DNA from: Lysobacterales bacterium
Lineage (GTDB): Bacteria; Pseudomonadota; Gammaproteobacteria; Xanthomonadales; SZUA-36
Length of the DNA stretch: 64,000 nucleotides
Reading direction: 5' to 3'
NCBI GenBank assembly: GCA_021648125.1
Contig: JAKITK010000002.1
Location: 1 to 64,000, forward strand
In this document: piece after piece, positions 7,892 to 16,322 of the stretch
How the letters are laid out: the number at the start of each line of letters is the position of its first letter
Position numbering within the stretch: position 1 is the first letter of the stretch
Program-made: the position numbers and the translations under genes
Notes under the pieces: model-generated
Database searches by the model: none
What the model was told of the DNA's origin: nothing
The model's input: the letters and a program-made list of their open reading frames with translations, nothing else

Positions 7892-8007
7892 GAATGGCAC
7901 TAAGATAAGAGGTCTTATCATGTGACCTATCAACGACTTAACCCTTATTTAAAGCCAAATTAGAAGGTGTTGATTCAATGCAAGAATGGCTTATCTTAGT
8001 GCCATTC
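7892..8007 (+). repeat. 116-bp MITE-like element, copy B
   Basis: The ends are perfect 18-bp inverted repeats (GAATGGCACTAAGATAAG and its complement). The length equals that of copy A. Compared with A, a T-to-A change in the left arm is matched by A-to-T in the right arm, so the stem is preserved. It is flanked on the right by GTCTGTCCCC and a duplicated GATTCTATT. The 7725-8104 spacer otherwise holds only the trkH-end copy. Confidence 0.82.
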
Positions 8008-8104
8008 GGGTCTGTCCCCGATTCTATTGTCCCCGATTCTATTATTTATTTCCCAGACAAGAAATACAAGCTTAGATGTGGTGAGTTACACTGGTTACTC
8101 CACT

Positions 8105-8782
8105 CTACGGATTAGTGCTTCCCAAACCTTGCAAATACTCTACCAGCTCGTGAACCAGGGTAGTGGGATTATCAGTTCCATTTTCATTGGCGGAATGTAA
8201 GGCTCGCTTTGAATTTTCCATTGCCTGTGGTAATTGATCAATCAACAGATCAAAACACCCATGGTTGCCCTTGGCATAGCTTGGAATATATTTCCTCAAC
8301 CTATCTAACACCTGGTCTCCTGCACTGTTGCTGCTTTCCGTACCACAAAAAGGACTTGTGGTATAAGTGAAGTGCAACAGCAACCAAAATTCAAAACAAG
8401 GAATGGAGTTAACCACAAAGAAAGTTGCTTTTGGTTTGGCATTGTTCACCGCTTGCAATGCAGCTTCATAGGTGCGATGAGAATCCTTATCAAACACACA
8501 GTAAACACGATCGAATGGGATACCACTGCGCTTTTCAGCCCGGTAGAGTTCCTTTGCCCGCTCAACAACGTTTATTGGTGCCGAACCACAATCACCACAA
8601 ATTTCAATGTTTGCAGAATTCAGCCGGTAATAGTCGCAAAGGCCCTGAAAGTAATTAGGTTCAGTCTTTTCACCTTCACAAACAATCAGAACCCTGTCAT
8701 AAGCCGCACGCTTAGCGCGTTTGCGCTCCAAGTTCCGGGCTTGTTTAGCTTTATGCTTATGAAAAAGATTCTCTGACCCCAT
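8105..8782 (-). CDS. RloB-like protein, putative TOPRIM-type nuclease partner
   Basis: The protein has 225 residues. After a basic N-terminus (residues 1-30, many Lys/Arg), the segment RVLIVCEGEKTEPNYF (Glu36, Glu38) and then DRVYCVFDKDSH (Asp98, Asp100) match the acidic pattern of RloB proteins. This pattern resembles the TOPRIM metal site seen in OLD-family nucleases and in AriB. A further block, SIPCFEFWLLLHF (about 126-138), is highly characteristic of RloB. The gene starts 4 bp after the ATPase stop, so the two are co-translated. RloA/RloB pairs are known from restriction-modification and phage-defence loci. Nuclease or effector function here is inferred from family resemblance, not shown. 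Confidence 0.82.
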   Translation of the reverse strand: MGSENLFHKHKAKQARNLERKRAKRAAYDRVLIVCEGEKTEPNYFQGLCDYYRLNSANIEICGDCGSAPINVVERAKELYRAEKRSGIPFDRVYCVFDKDSHRTYEAALQAVNNAKPKATFFVVNSIPCFEFWLLLHFTYTTSPFCGTESSNSAGDQVLDRLRKYIPSYAKGNHGCFDLLIDQLPQAMENSKRALHSANENGTDNPTTLVHELVEYLQGLGSTNP

Positions 8783-8786
8783 CGCC

Positions 8787-10076
8787 TTAATATGCCCTTT
8801 TCAATTCACTAATATAAGGCAAAGCACCAAAACGCCCAGCCAAGTAAGCCATCTCCAGATTTTCCCGGGTTCTGTAGTTAAAATCCGTCAACGGAAACAA
8901 TTGTGTTGCCTGTGACTGATCCTTTTCACAAAACCAAACCTGATCACGGCGAAATGTCTCACTGCTGAGGATCGAGGTTTCATGGGTAGTGAATACCAAT
9001 TGCGCATTGTTAGGGTTGGTCTTATCGCTGTGAAAAAGCCGTACTAAAAAACGCACCAACTGCGGATGTAAATTGTCATGCAACTCGTCAATAATCAGTA
9101 CATAGCCATTTTCCAATACATCCAGCCAAGGCCCAGCAAAAGAGAATAGTTTTTGCGTACCGTGAGACTCATCTTCATGGAAATCAAAGAGCATTGGCTT
9201 GCCTTCATTATCCAAGTGAACCATACTCAACTTCGACAATAACTCTTTACCCTCAAGTTGTTCCACAATCTGAGAACGGACTTCATCAGGCATTTCAGTC
9301 GGCAAGTCTTTACTGTCGAACACCTTCTTTTTGACAACCACATCATCGATATCGATGTCCGCTGCCTTCAGAAAGCCCATCACTTTATCCTTGTACTCTT
9401 TCTTATCGCAGAGTGATGCGGTAAACCTAGGGTTCCAACCGGTAACGCTGGTCATGCGCAGAGCATCCGCAAACCAATCGTATACAGGCTGCAATTGCTG
9501 ACTATTGAGCTGTACTGCAGTGGAAAGGAACAACGCATTGGAGCGGGTGGATTCCGTCCAAAGTTGCTTCTGACCCTTTAAACTATTGCCCATTTGCCAC
9601 TGATATTTTTCTTCTTTCTCATCCCAATGACGGGCAAACCAGTGCTGCGCTTTCGCTTTAGGAAAGGCAATCAACCATTCCTCGACAATCCTTGTCCGGG
9701 TTGCCGAAAAACCGTATTGATAACGCACTCCTTCGCTAATAAAAACCACTTCAAATTCAGTGGGTGCTGTACGGCTTGCGACATCCAGGCGAAAAGCCTG
9801 CATTGAGAGTTCATCACCACGCTGCATCTCCGTGGCCGACTCCTTTACCACTTGTACCATTTTTCCCAAGGCCAAAAGCAAGTTGCTCTTACCAGCGGCA
9901 TTAGAGCCATAAATCACACAGGAGCGGAGCAGCTCTAGCCCAGTTAACCCACTGCTTGAAAAGCTATTTTCATCTAAGGTGTCCGACTCTTTGAGTTTTG
10001 ACTTAGCCAAACTAAGAGTTTGCCGCTCACGGATTGACCTAAAATTGCTTACACTGAACTCAACCAACATGGCCAT
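8787..10076 (-). CDS. RloA-like AAA/ABC-type ATPase
   Basis: The protein has 429 residues. It starts LVEFSVSNFRSI, the usual opening of AAA15/AAA21 SMC-like ATPases. Walker A is GSNAAGKS (57-64), a signature-like block is ESHGTQKL (303-310), and Walker B is VLIIDELHDNLHP (326-338). A switch His lies in VFTTHETSIL (about 361-370). The combination is typical of defence ATPases that sense and switch on a nuclease partner, as in RloA, AriA of PARIS and GajA/OLD relatives. It is the first gene of a two-gene operon with the RloB-like gene. The 183 bp between it and trkH are AT-rich and presumably hold the promoter. No restriction or methylase genes accompany it. Confidence 0.88.
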   Translation of the reverse strand: MAMLVEFSVSNFRSIRERQTLSLAKSKLKESDTLDENSFSSSGLTGLELLRSCVIYGSNAAGKSNLLLALGKMVQVVKESATEMQRGDELSMQAFRLDVASRTAPTEFEVVFISEGVRYQYGFSATRTRIVEEWLIAFPKAKAQHWFARHWDEKEEKYQWQMGNSLKGQKQLWTESTRSNALFLSTAVQLNSQQLQPVYDWFADALRMTSVTGWNPRFTASLCDKKEYKDKVMGFLKAADIDIDDVVVKKKVFDSKDLPTEMPDEVRSQIVEQLEGKELLSKLSMVHLDNEGKPMLFDFHEDESHGTQKLFSFAGPWLDVLENGYVLIIDELHDNLHPQLVRFLVRLFHSDKTNPNNAQLVFTTHETSILSSETFRRDQVWFCEKDQSQATQLFPLTDFNYRTRENLEMAYLAGRFGALPYISELKRAY

Positions 10077-10259
10077 ATCTCCTATTTGACTATATTTGAC
10101 TAGTTTACCTCTTTATTATTCGTTAATAGCTAATATAGAGAGGAAATTTGTCAAATTTAGACAAATTATACACAAAAAACCATTCCCTTGAAAGGCAACG
10201 TTTTTTGATTGTCCTTTCCACCGACCATTTATACAATTTTGAGTATATTCACAATTTTT

Positions 10260-10337
10260 TAGTTAATCACGCCAAAACGCCGGTGTAAACAACACCAACA
10301 GGGTGAAAATTTCCAATCGTCCCAACAACATAGCAAA
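10260..10337 (+). repeat. 78-bp trkH 3'-end repeat, in-gene copy
   Basis: This is identical to 7796-7873. It contains the last 25 codons and stop of trkH (stop at 10263-10265) plus three bases beyond. Identity ends exactly at 10338 on the right and 10259 on the left. Confidence 0.93.
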
Positions 10338-11714
10338 GGCGAGGATGACTTTAGCGGCATCGTTGATACTGGCGTAGTTTTCGCCGGCTTCACCCATGGC
10401 AGGGCCTAGGTTGGCGAGGCTGGCGCCGACGGTAGAAAAGGCGGTCAACGGATCGACCCCGGTGGTGGTAACCAGCAGTGAGAGAATGGCGAAGCTGGCC
10501 ATGTAGAGGAAGAAAAACCCCCAGACGGCGTACATTACTTTGCCGGAAATGGTTTTACCGCCCATCTTTGTGGGAATAGTGGCATTGGGGTGGATTAGGT
10601 GATGGATTTCGCGTACAGATTGTCGATACAGCATCATCACCCGCATCACTTTCATGCCCCCGCCGGTCGAGCCGGCACAGCCACCGATGGTAGCCATCAT
10701 CATTAATATAACTGGCAATGTACCAGGCCACATATAACTGGGGGCGGTGGTATAGCCGGTGGTTGTTAGAAACGACACCGCTTGAAACAGGCCGTAGCGC
10801 ATCGACTCGCCAACCGAGCCAAAGGTGTTGGTTAAATACAGGCCGGCACTGACGACCACGCCGGCAAACAGCAGCAGGGTCAGGTAGACCTTTACTTCAG
10901 CATCTTGACGATAGGGTAGGGTTGTGGCATTGCGCCAGGCGATGAAGTGTAAGGCAAAATTCATTCCTGAAATCACCATAAACACCATGGCGATGGACTC
11001 AATCAACGGGCTGTTGAACCAGGCGATACTGCTGTCGTGGGTTGAGAATCCGCCGATAGATACGGTGGAAAAGGCGTGACTGATGGCATCAAAACCACTC
11101 ATGCCGGCGAGCCAGTAGGCGAGTGCGCAGGTGATGGTCAGGCCCAAATAAATAAGCCATAGTGCCTTGGCGGTTTCGGTAATCCGTGGGGTCAGTTTGC
11201 TGTCTTTCATCGGCCCTGGAGTTTCTGCCCGGAATAATTGCATACCTCCTATTCGCAGCATCGGCAGTACTGCAACGGCTAATACAATAATGCCCATGCC
11301 GCCAAACCATTGGGTCTGCTGGCGGTAAAATTGAATCCCGCGTGGCAGGTTGTCGATTTGGGTAAGCACCGTAGCGCCGGTGGTGGTCAGACCTGAGACG
11401 GCTTCAAAAAAAGCATCTACAACCCCTATATGGTTGCCTTCCAGTAACAGGAAAGGGATAGACCCGCCGATACATAAGGTTAACCAGGATACTGCAACAA
11501 CCAAGAAACCATCCCGCAGACGAAGGTCATATTGGGCCTGTCGAACCGGCAGGTAGAGCATCCCTCCAAGTAATATCTGAATAGCAAAACTCTTGAGGAA
11601 TGCGCTATGAGTCTGGTCCTGATAAAGATAACTTACCAGCGCAGGCGGGAGCATCATCAAACCTGAAAGCAGCAGCAAAATACCGATGATGCTCTGGATG
11701 GAGTGGCGTCTCAT
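10263..11714 (-). CDS. trkH: Trk potassium uptake membrane subunit TrkH
   Basis: The protein has 483 residues, the same length as the E. coli protein. It is the ion-conducting inner-membrane subunit of the K+ uptake system gated by TrkA. The four pore-loop filter segments are visible as TTTGATV, SIGGFSTHD, TTTGYTT and STVGASLANLGP, with GCAGSTGGGMKVMR between the last two. About ten hydrophobic helices are present. It lies 8 bp downstream of trkA in the same operon. Its last 75 bases including the stop are duplicated at 7796, indicating that the 3' end served as an insertion target while the gene itself stayed complete. Confidence 0.96.
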   Translation of the reverse strand: MRRHSIQSIIGILLLLSGLMMLPPALVSYLYQDQTHSAFLKSFAIQILLGGMLYLPVRQAQYDLRLRDGFLVVAVSWLTLCIGGSIPFLLLEGNHIGVVDAFFEAVSGLTTTGATVLTQIDNLPRGIQFYRQQTQWFGGMGIIVLAVAVLPMLRIGGMQLFRAETPGPMKDSKLTPRITETAKALWLIYLGLTITCALAYWLAGMSGFDAISHAFSTVSIGGFSTHDSSIAWFNSPLIESIAMVFMVISGMNFALHFIAWRNATTLPYRQDAEVKVYLTLLLFAGVVVSAGLYLTNTFGSVGESMRYGLFQAVSFLTTTGYTTAPSYMWPGTLPVILMMMATIGGCAGSTGGGMKVMRVMMLYRQSVREIHHLIHPNATIPTKMGGKTISGKVMYAVWGFFFLYMASFAILSLLVTTTGVDPLTAFSTVGASLANLGPAMGEAGENYASINDAAKVILAFAMLLGRLEIFTLLVLFTPAFWRD

Positions 11715-11722
11715 GGCTTAGC

Positions 11723-13099
11723 CTAAATAAAGCTGACGCTAGGTTGAAACAGTTTTTCAACGGCTGAAATTTGTTTTTTATCGAGCACAAACAAAATGAT
11801 GTGGTCGTCTTTTTCAATAACAAAGTCGTGATGTGCCATCAGCACTGCATCACCACGAACGACACCACCGATGGTGGTTTCCGGTGGTAGTTTAATTTCA
11901 TCGATGCGGCGACCAATTACCTTCGAGCTGCTGCGGTCGCCGACGGCTACCGCCTCAATAGCTTCGGCCTTACCTCCACTTAGTGAATGCACCCTCACCA
12001 TTTCGCCACGGCGCACATGGGTTAGCAAGGCGCCAATAGTGACCTGTTGCGGGGAGATGGCAATATCGATACTGCCGGCTTCAACAAGGTCTATATACGC
12101 GGGGCGGTTTATCAAAGTAATGACCTTGCGGGCACCGAGTTTTTTTGCCAACATGGAAGATAGAATGTTGGCTTCATCATCATTGGTCAGGGCTACATAC
12201 ACATCGGTTTTTTCGATGCTTTCTTCTTGTAACAATTCTACATCCGAACAATCACCGACCAGCACGATGGCAGTTTCCAGATTTTCAGCAATGCCTGCGG
12301 CGCGTTCACGGCTGCGTTCGATCAGCTTGGTGTGGAATTTGTTTTCCAGCGCACGCGCCAGAGAAAAGCCAATATTGCCACCACCGGCAAGAATGATGCG
12401 TTTTACCGGAGCCTCTAGTCGGCGCATTTCTGAGATGACTGTCTGAATATCTTTACGGGCGGCAAGGAAGTAAACGATGTCATCATCTTCAATAATGGTG
12501 CCGGCATGTGGGATAAAGGCTTCTTTTCCACGAAATATTGCGGCTACCCGGGTTTCAACGCCTGTCGGTAGATGGGAGGTCATTTCCCGGATGCGTTTAC
12601 CCACCAGCCAGCCGCCCTCGCTGGCGCGGACGGTTACCAGCTGCGCCCGGCCCTCGGCAAAATCCAGTACCTGCAGGGCGCTGGGGAATTCAATCAGGCT
12701 CTTTATATAATCGGTTACTTCCTGTTCCGGGCTGATATGGTGGTCAACTGGGCAGTCGTGGGAGGTAAACAGTTCGGGATGCTCCAGATATTCACTGGCC
12801 CGGATGCGGGCAATTTTTAGCGGTGTGTTAAACAGGGAAAAGGCCACCTGTGCCGCCATCATATTGATCTCATCGCTGTTGGTAACTGCAATCAGCAAGT
12901 CAGCATCTTCAATCCCGGCGCGCATTAATACGGTTGGCCATGAGGCATAACCTTGCACTGTACGAATATCGAGGCGGTCCTGCAGTTCCCGCAGGCGCAA
13001 TTCATCCATATCGACGACGGTAATATCATTGGCTTCGATGGCCAGTTGTGCGGCCACCGATGAACCGACTTGACCCGCACCTAAAATTACAATTTTCAT
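11723..13099 (-). CDS. trkA: Trk potassium uptake regulatory subunit TrkA
   Basis: The protein has 458 residues, the usual size. It is a cytoplasmic NAD(H)-binding ring protein that controls TrkH. Two RCK modules are present. The first begins MKIVILGAGQVGSSVA and the second begins near residue 233 with RIILAGGGNIGFSLA; both carry the GxGxxG dinucleotide loop. Each is followed by a TrkA-C ligand-binding domain. The gene sits between ntrX (8 bp upstream) and trkH, an order common in Gammaproteobacteria. Co-expression with the NtrYX system is therefore likely. Confidence 0.96.
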   Translation of the reverse strand: MKIVILGAGQVGSSVAAQLAIEANDITVVDMDELRLRELQDRLDIRTVQGYASWPTVLMRAGIEDADLLIAVTNSDEINMMAAQVAFSLFNTPLKIARIRASEYLEHPELFTSHDCPVDHHISPEQEVTDYIKSLIEFPSALQVLDFAEGRAQLVTVRASEGGWLVGKRIREMTSHLPTGVETRVAAIFRGKEAFIPHAGTIIEDDDIVYFLAARKDIQTVISEMRRLEAPVKRIILAGGGNIGFSLARALENKFHTKLIERSRERAAGIAENLETAIVLVGDCSDVELLQEESIEKTDVYVALTNDDEANILSSMLAKKLGARKVITLINRPAYIDLVEAGSIDIAISPQQVTIGALLTHVRRGEMVRVHSLSGGKAEAIEAVAVGDRSSSKVIGRRIDEIKLPPETTIGGVVRGDAVLMAHHDFVIEKDDHIILFVLDKKQISAVEKLFQPSVSFI

Positions 13100-13106
13100 G
13101 TTGGTC

Positions 13107-14453
13107 TCAGTTTTTTACCGATTTGGGATCGATGCCCAGAGCCCGCAATTTACGATAAAGATGGGTGCGTTCCATGCCCACAGCGGCTGCGAGTTTACCT
13201 ACGCTACCACCGGCTTCACGCAATTGGTGGGTCAGGTATTCGCGCTCAAATTGCTCTCTGGCTTCACGCAGTGGTAACTCAAACACTTTGCTCAGACGGT
13301 TGTTGCCGGCAACGGGTATCACAACGCTGTGTTTAATCGCGCTGTCGACTTCCTGCGCACTAACTTCTGAACCTTGCCCCATGATGAGCAGGCGTTTCAC
13401 CATATTCCGCAGCTCGCGCACATTACCCGGCCAGTCATAGTGGCGTAGCCGATTTTGAGCAGCCACCGAAAAATGCCGGTAGGGGAGTTTCTCCCGGCTG
13501 GGAAAATATTCTGTGTAATAACGTAGCAACTCGATGATATCTTCCTGGCGTTCCCGTAGTGAGGGTACTGCCAACGGCAAAACATTGAGGCGGAAATACA
13601 GCTCTTTATTTAGGTCGCCAGTTTTCATTAGCTGTTCCGGTTGGGCGCTACTGGCAGCAATAATACGGGCGTTGAATGGGCGGCCACTACTGATTAGACC
13701 GCTTTCCAAGACGGTGTTAATGATCTGCTGTGCCAATGCTGGCACCTGTCCCAGATCGTTGATATAAAGACTGCCGCCGTTAGCTGCTTCGAGTATTCCG
13801 CTTTCGCCGGAGCCGCCGAGTAGTAACTGTCGCAACTGGTTTTCGGCACTGCCGTTAAAGTCGAGCACAATAAAGTCGCCATCGGATTGCTTGCTAAGGT
13901 GGTGAATATAACGCGCCAGGGTTTCTTTGCCGGAACCCGCTTCACCGGAAATCAACACCGCCTCGCTTACAGCTGCAACTTGCTCGGCTTTAGCCCTGAG
14001 CTCTGCCATTACCGCGCTGCTGCCTAAGGGCTCGGAGGCGGCTTGTGAGCGGGTAGGTAACGCGTCGGCATTGGCCGCATTGCGGCCGCTTTCCAGTGCC
14101 TTCTCCACCGTCATAATAAGCTTACCCAGCGATAAAGGTTTTTCCACAAAGTCGAAGGCTCCCGCGCGGGTTGCCTCCACTGCGGTTTCCACTGTGCCAT
14201 GGCCGGATATCATCACGATCGGGCAACATTGGCTGTTTTGAGCCTGCCATTCGTGCAGCAGAGAAATACCATCGGTATCCGGCATCCATATGTCGAGCAA
14301 TACCAGATCCGGCATTTCTGCGCCAAATTTTGCCCGGGCGGTTTCCCCGTTCTCGGCGGTATCAACTTGATAGCCTTCATCTTCGAGAATATCTTTTACC
14401 AACTCGCAGATATCGGCTTCATCATCTACAACGAGGATTCTAGGATCGGTCAT
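13107..14453 (-). CDS. ntrX: NtrX-like response regulator without the GAFTGA loop
   Basis: The ATG at 14453 starts directly at the receiver domain (MTDPRILVVDDEAD; phospho-Asp in LVLLDIWMPD). The open frame extends 18 codons further up to a less likely start at 14507. The central AAA domain keeps Walker A (GEAGSGKE), and Walker B is altered (GGSLYINDLG rather than the usual LFLDEIG). The GAFTGA loop that contacts sigma-54 is absent: the region reads LLLGGSGESGILEAANGG. A Fis-type helix-turn-helix ends the protein (GGSVGKLAAAVGMERTHLYRKL). It is probably a DNA-binding regulator responding to NtrY that does not activate sigma-54 in the classical way. It leads the ntrX-trkA-trkH operon. Confidence 0.88.
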   Translation of the reverse strand: MTDPRILVVDDEADICELVKDILEDEGYQVDTAENGETARAKFGAEMPDLVLLDIWMPDTDGISLLHEWQAQNSQCCPIVMISGHGTVETAVEATRAGAFDFVEKPLSLGKLIMTVEKALESGRNAANADALPTRSQAASEPLGSSAVMAELRAKAEQVAAVSEAVLISGEAGSGKETLARYIHHLSKQSDGDFIVLDFNGSAENQLRQLLLGGSGESGILEAANGGSLYINDLGQVPALAQQIINTVLESGLISSGRPFNARIIAASSAQPEQLMKTGDLNKELYFRLNVLPLAVPSLRERQEDIIELLRYYTEYFPSREKLPYRHFSVAAQNRLRHYDWPGNVRELRNMVKRLLIMGQGSEVSAQEVDSAIKHSVVIPVAGNNRLSKVFELPLREAREQFEREYLTHQLREAGGSVGKLAAAVGMERTHLYRKLRALGIDPKSVKN

Positions 14454-14675
14454 TTGCTTGCATTGCTCTGAATGGATTGTTGTTGTTTTCATGCAACAGA
14501 ATACCAAAATTGCCGACCACTGTCAGTCTCTCAGTGGAATGGTGGTGTCAATAGCGGTAAATTTGCTGATTGTGGACTAGAAGAGATAGCTTTGTAAAGA
14601 AAGGTAACAGATAAGCCTGATAAATTACTTGCAATAGGATAAAGTTAGGCTCCCGAATTCAAAAGCCTCTTTTAT

Positions 14676-16319
14676 ATGCCTTTCAACACCCTGAAGTTTT
14701 TCATTATTATTCTATTTTCTTGCCTGCTTATGGCCTGTATTGGTGGGGAATCTAAAGTCACCACAGGCAACCGCGATGGCATTTTGCACCTAGGTAACGG
14801 CACCGAGCCGCAAGGGCTAGACCCGCATGTGGTCACCGGCGTTCCTGAAAGTCGTATATTGCGCGCCTTATTTGAAGGCTTGGCAGTCAAAAACCCGTAC
14901 ACTCTGGAGTCAGAACCCGGGGTGGCCGAGCGTTGGGAGTATAGCGAAGACGGTCTTGTGCTCACTTTTTATATCAATCCTGCAGCCCGTTGGTCTAACG
15001 GCGATCCTGTTACCGCACATGACTATGTCTGGTCCTGGCAGCGGGCGCTTAATCCTAACATGGGTAATTTATATGCTTATATGCTCTTTCCCATGGTAAA
15101 TGCGGAGGCCTATGCCACCGGTAAACTAGAAAACCCTGACGATTTAGGCGTGAAGGCATTGGACGACCTCACCTTGCAGGTAAGCCTGAATGCACCCACC
15201 CCTTACTTTTTACAATTGATGGATCACTACAGCACTTATGCGGTGCATCGCGCTACTCTCGAAAAATTCGGTAAGGCTACCGACCGTTTTACCAAATGGA
15301 CCCGGGCCAAAAACATCGTTAGCAATGGTCCCTTTAAACTTACCGAATGGTTGCTTAATCGCCGTATTGTAGTGGAGAAAAGCGAAACCTACTGGGATGC
15401 CGATAAAGTAAAGCTGAATGGAATTGTGTTCTATCCCACAGAGAATATTGTCAGCGAAGAGCGCATGTTTCGAGCGGGGCAGCTGCACCTAACCAACGAT
15501 ACACCGCTAGAAAAAATCCCCGGTTATCGAGAGATGGAAAACACCCCCTTTATGCAAGCGCCTTACCTCGGCACCTACTACTACATGCTCAATACCCAAC
15601 GCGCGCCTATGGATGATGTGCGGGTTCGCAAGGCCTTATCGATGGCGGTTGACCGGGAAAAACTAACCCGCACAGTGATGCAAGGCCTGGTTTTTCCCGC
15701 ATATGCCATTACCCCGCCGGGAACGCTGGGCTACCAGCCCCCTAAGCTGTTTAACTACGATGTTGAAAAAGCCAAAGCCCTGCTGGCAGAGGCCGGCTAC
15801 CCCAACGGTGAAGGCTGGCCCGGTCTGGAATTGGTCTATAACACCAGCGAAAGTCATCGCAAAGTAGCCGTGGCGATACAGCAGATGTGGAAAGATGCAC
15901 TCAATATTGAGGTCACCCTCGCCAACCAAGAGTGGAAAGTGTACCTCGACTCTCTTACCCAGATGGAGTATCAGGTTGCTCGACGGGGTTGGATCGGTGA
16001 TTATGTGGATCCGAATAATTTTCTCGACATGTTCCTCACGGGTGGTGGTAATAATAAAACCGGTTATGCCGACCCTCTTTATGATGAACTCATTTTAACT
16101 AAAGCACCGCAGGCCAAATCCAAGCAAGAGCGCTTTGCACTATTTTATCAAGCCGAGACCATGCTGATGGAAGAAATGCCCATTATTCCGATCTATACCT
16201 ACTCTACCAAACGCTTGGTGGATCCTGCAGTAAAAGGCTTGCCATCCAATTTAATGGATTCGTTCAACTTCAAATATGTGTGGCTGCAAGCTGTAAATAA
16301 TTCAAAGGAAGGTGAGTAG
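14676..16319 (+). CDS. Oligopeptide-binding lipoprotein (OppA family)
   Basis: The protein has 547 residues. A lipoprotein signal ends in LLMACIGG (lipobox around residue 21), so the protein is anchored on the periplasmic side. The start of the mature domain reads LGNGTEPQGLDPHVVTG. The family signature region ARWSNGDPVTAHDYVWSWQRALNP is present, with RRGWIGDYVDPNNFLDMF near the end. This is a full-length SBP family 5 peptide receptor. It is the first gene of a four-gene peptide ABC transporter operon, 3 bp before the permease gene, and is divergent from ntrX across about 220 bp. Peptide uptake for nutrition or recycling is the expected role. Confidence 0.92.
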   Translation: MPFNTLKFFIIILFSCLLMACIGGESKVTTGNRDGILHLGNGTEPQGLDPHVVTGVPESRILRALFEGLAVKNPYTLESEPGVAERWEYSEDGLVLTFYINPAARWSNGDPVTAHDYVWSWQRALNPNMGNLYAYMLFPMVNAEAYATGKLENPDDLGVKALDDLTLQVSLNAPTPYFLQLMDHYSTYAVHRATLEKFGKATDRFTKWTRAKNIVSNGPFKLTEWLLNRRIVVEKSETYWDADKVKLNGIVFYPTENIVSEERMFRAGQLHLTNDTPLEKIPGYREMENTPFMQAPYLGTYYYMLNTQRAPMDDVRVRKALSMAVDREKLTRTVMQGLVFPAYAITPPGTLGYQPPKLFNYDVEKAKALLAEAGYPNGEGWPGLELVYNTSESHRKVAVAIQQMWKDALNIEVTLANQEWKVYLDSLTQMEYQVARRGWIGDYVDPNNFLDMFLTGGGNNKTGYADPLYDELILTKAPQAKSKQERFALFYQAETMLMEEMPIIPIYTYSTKRLVDPAVKGLPSNLMDSFNFKYVWLQAVNNSKEGE

Positions 16320-16322
16320 ATT

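Larger units (their letters stand above)
7874..10337. mobile_element. Putative genomic island carrying an RloA/RloB-like pair, inserted at the 3' end of trkH
   Basis: About 2.46 kb lies between two identical 78-bp segments of trkH 3' sequence. The interval contains a MITE-like element and the rloB- and rloA-like genes only. The trkH reading frame is intact at the right copy. This resembles integration that restores the target gene end. No integrase, recombinase or transposase lies inside, so mobilisation in trans, loss of the integrase, or duplication through homologous recombination are all possible. The exact boundaries are inferred from the repeats. Confidence 0.65.

Noticed and set aside
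7091-8007. Possible CRISPR-like repeats
   Set aside because: There are only two long copies with inverted ends and no regularly spaced short repeats; they fit MITE-like elements instead.
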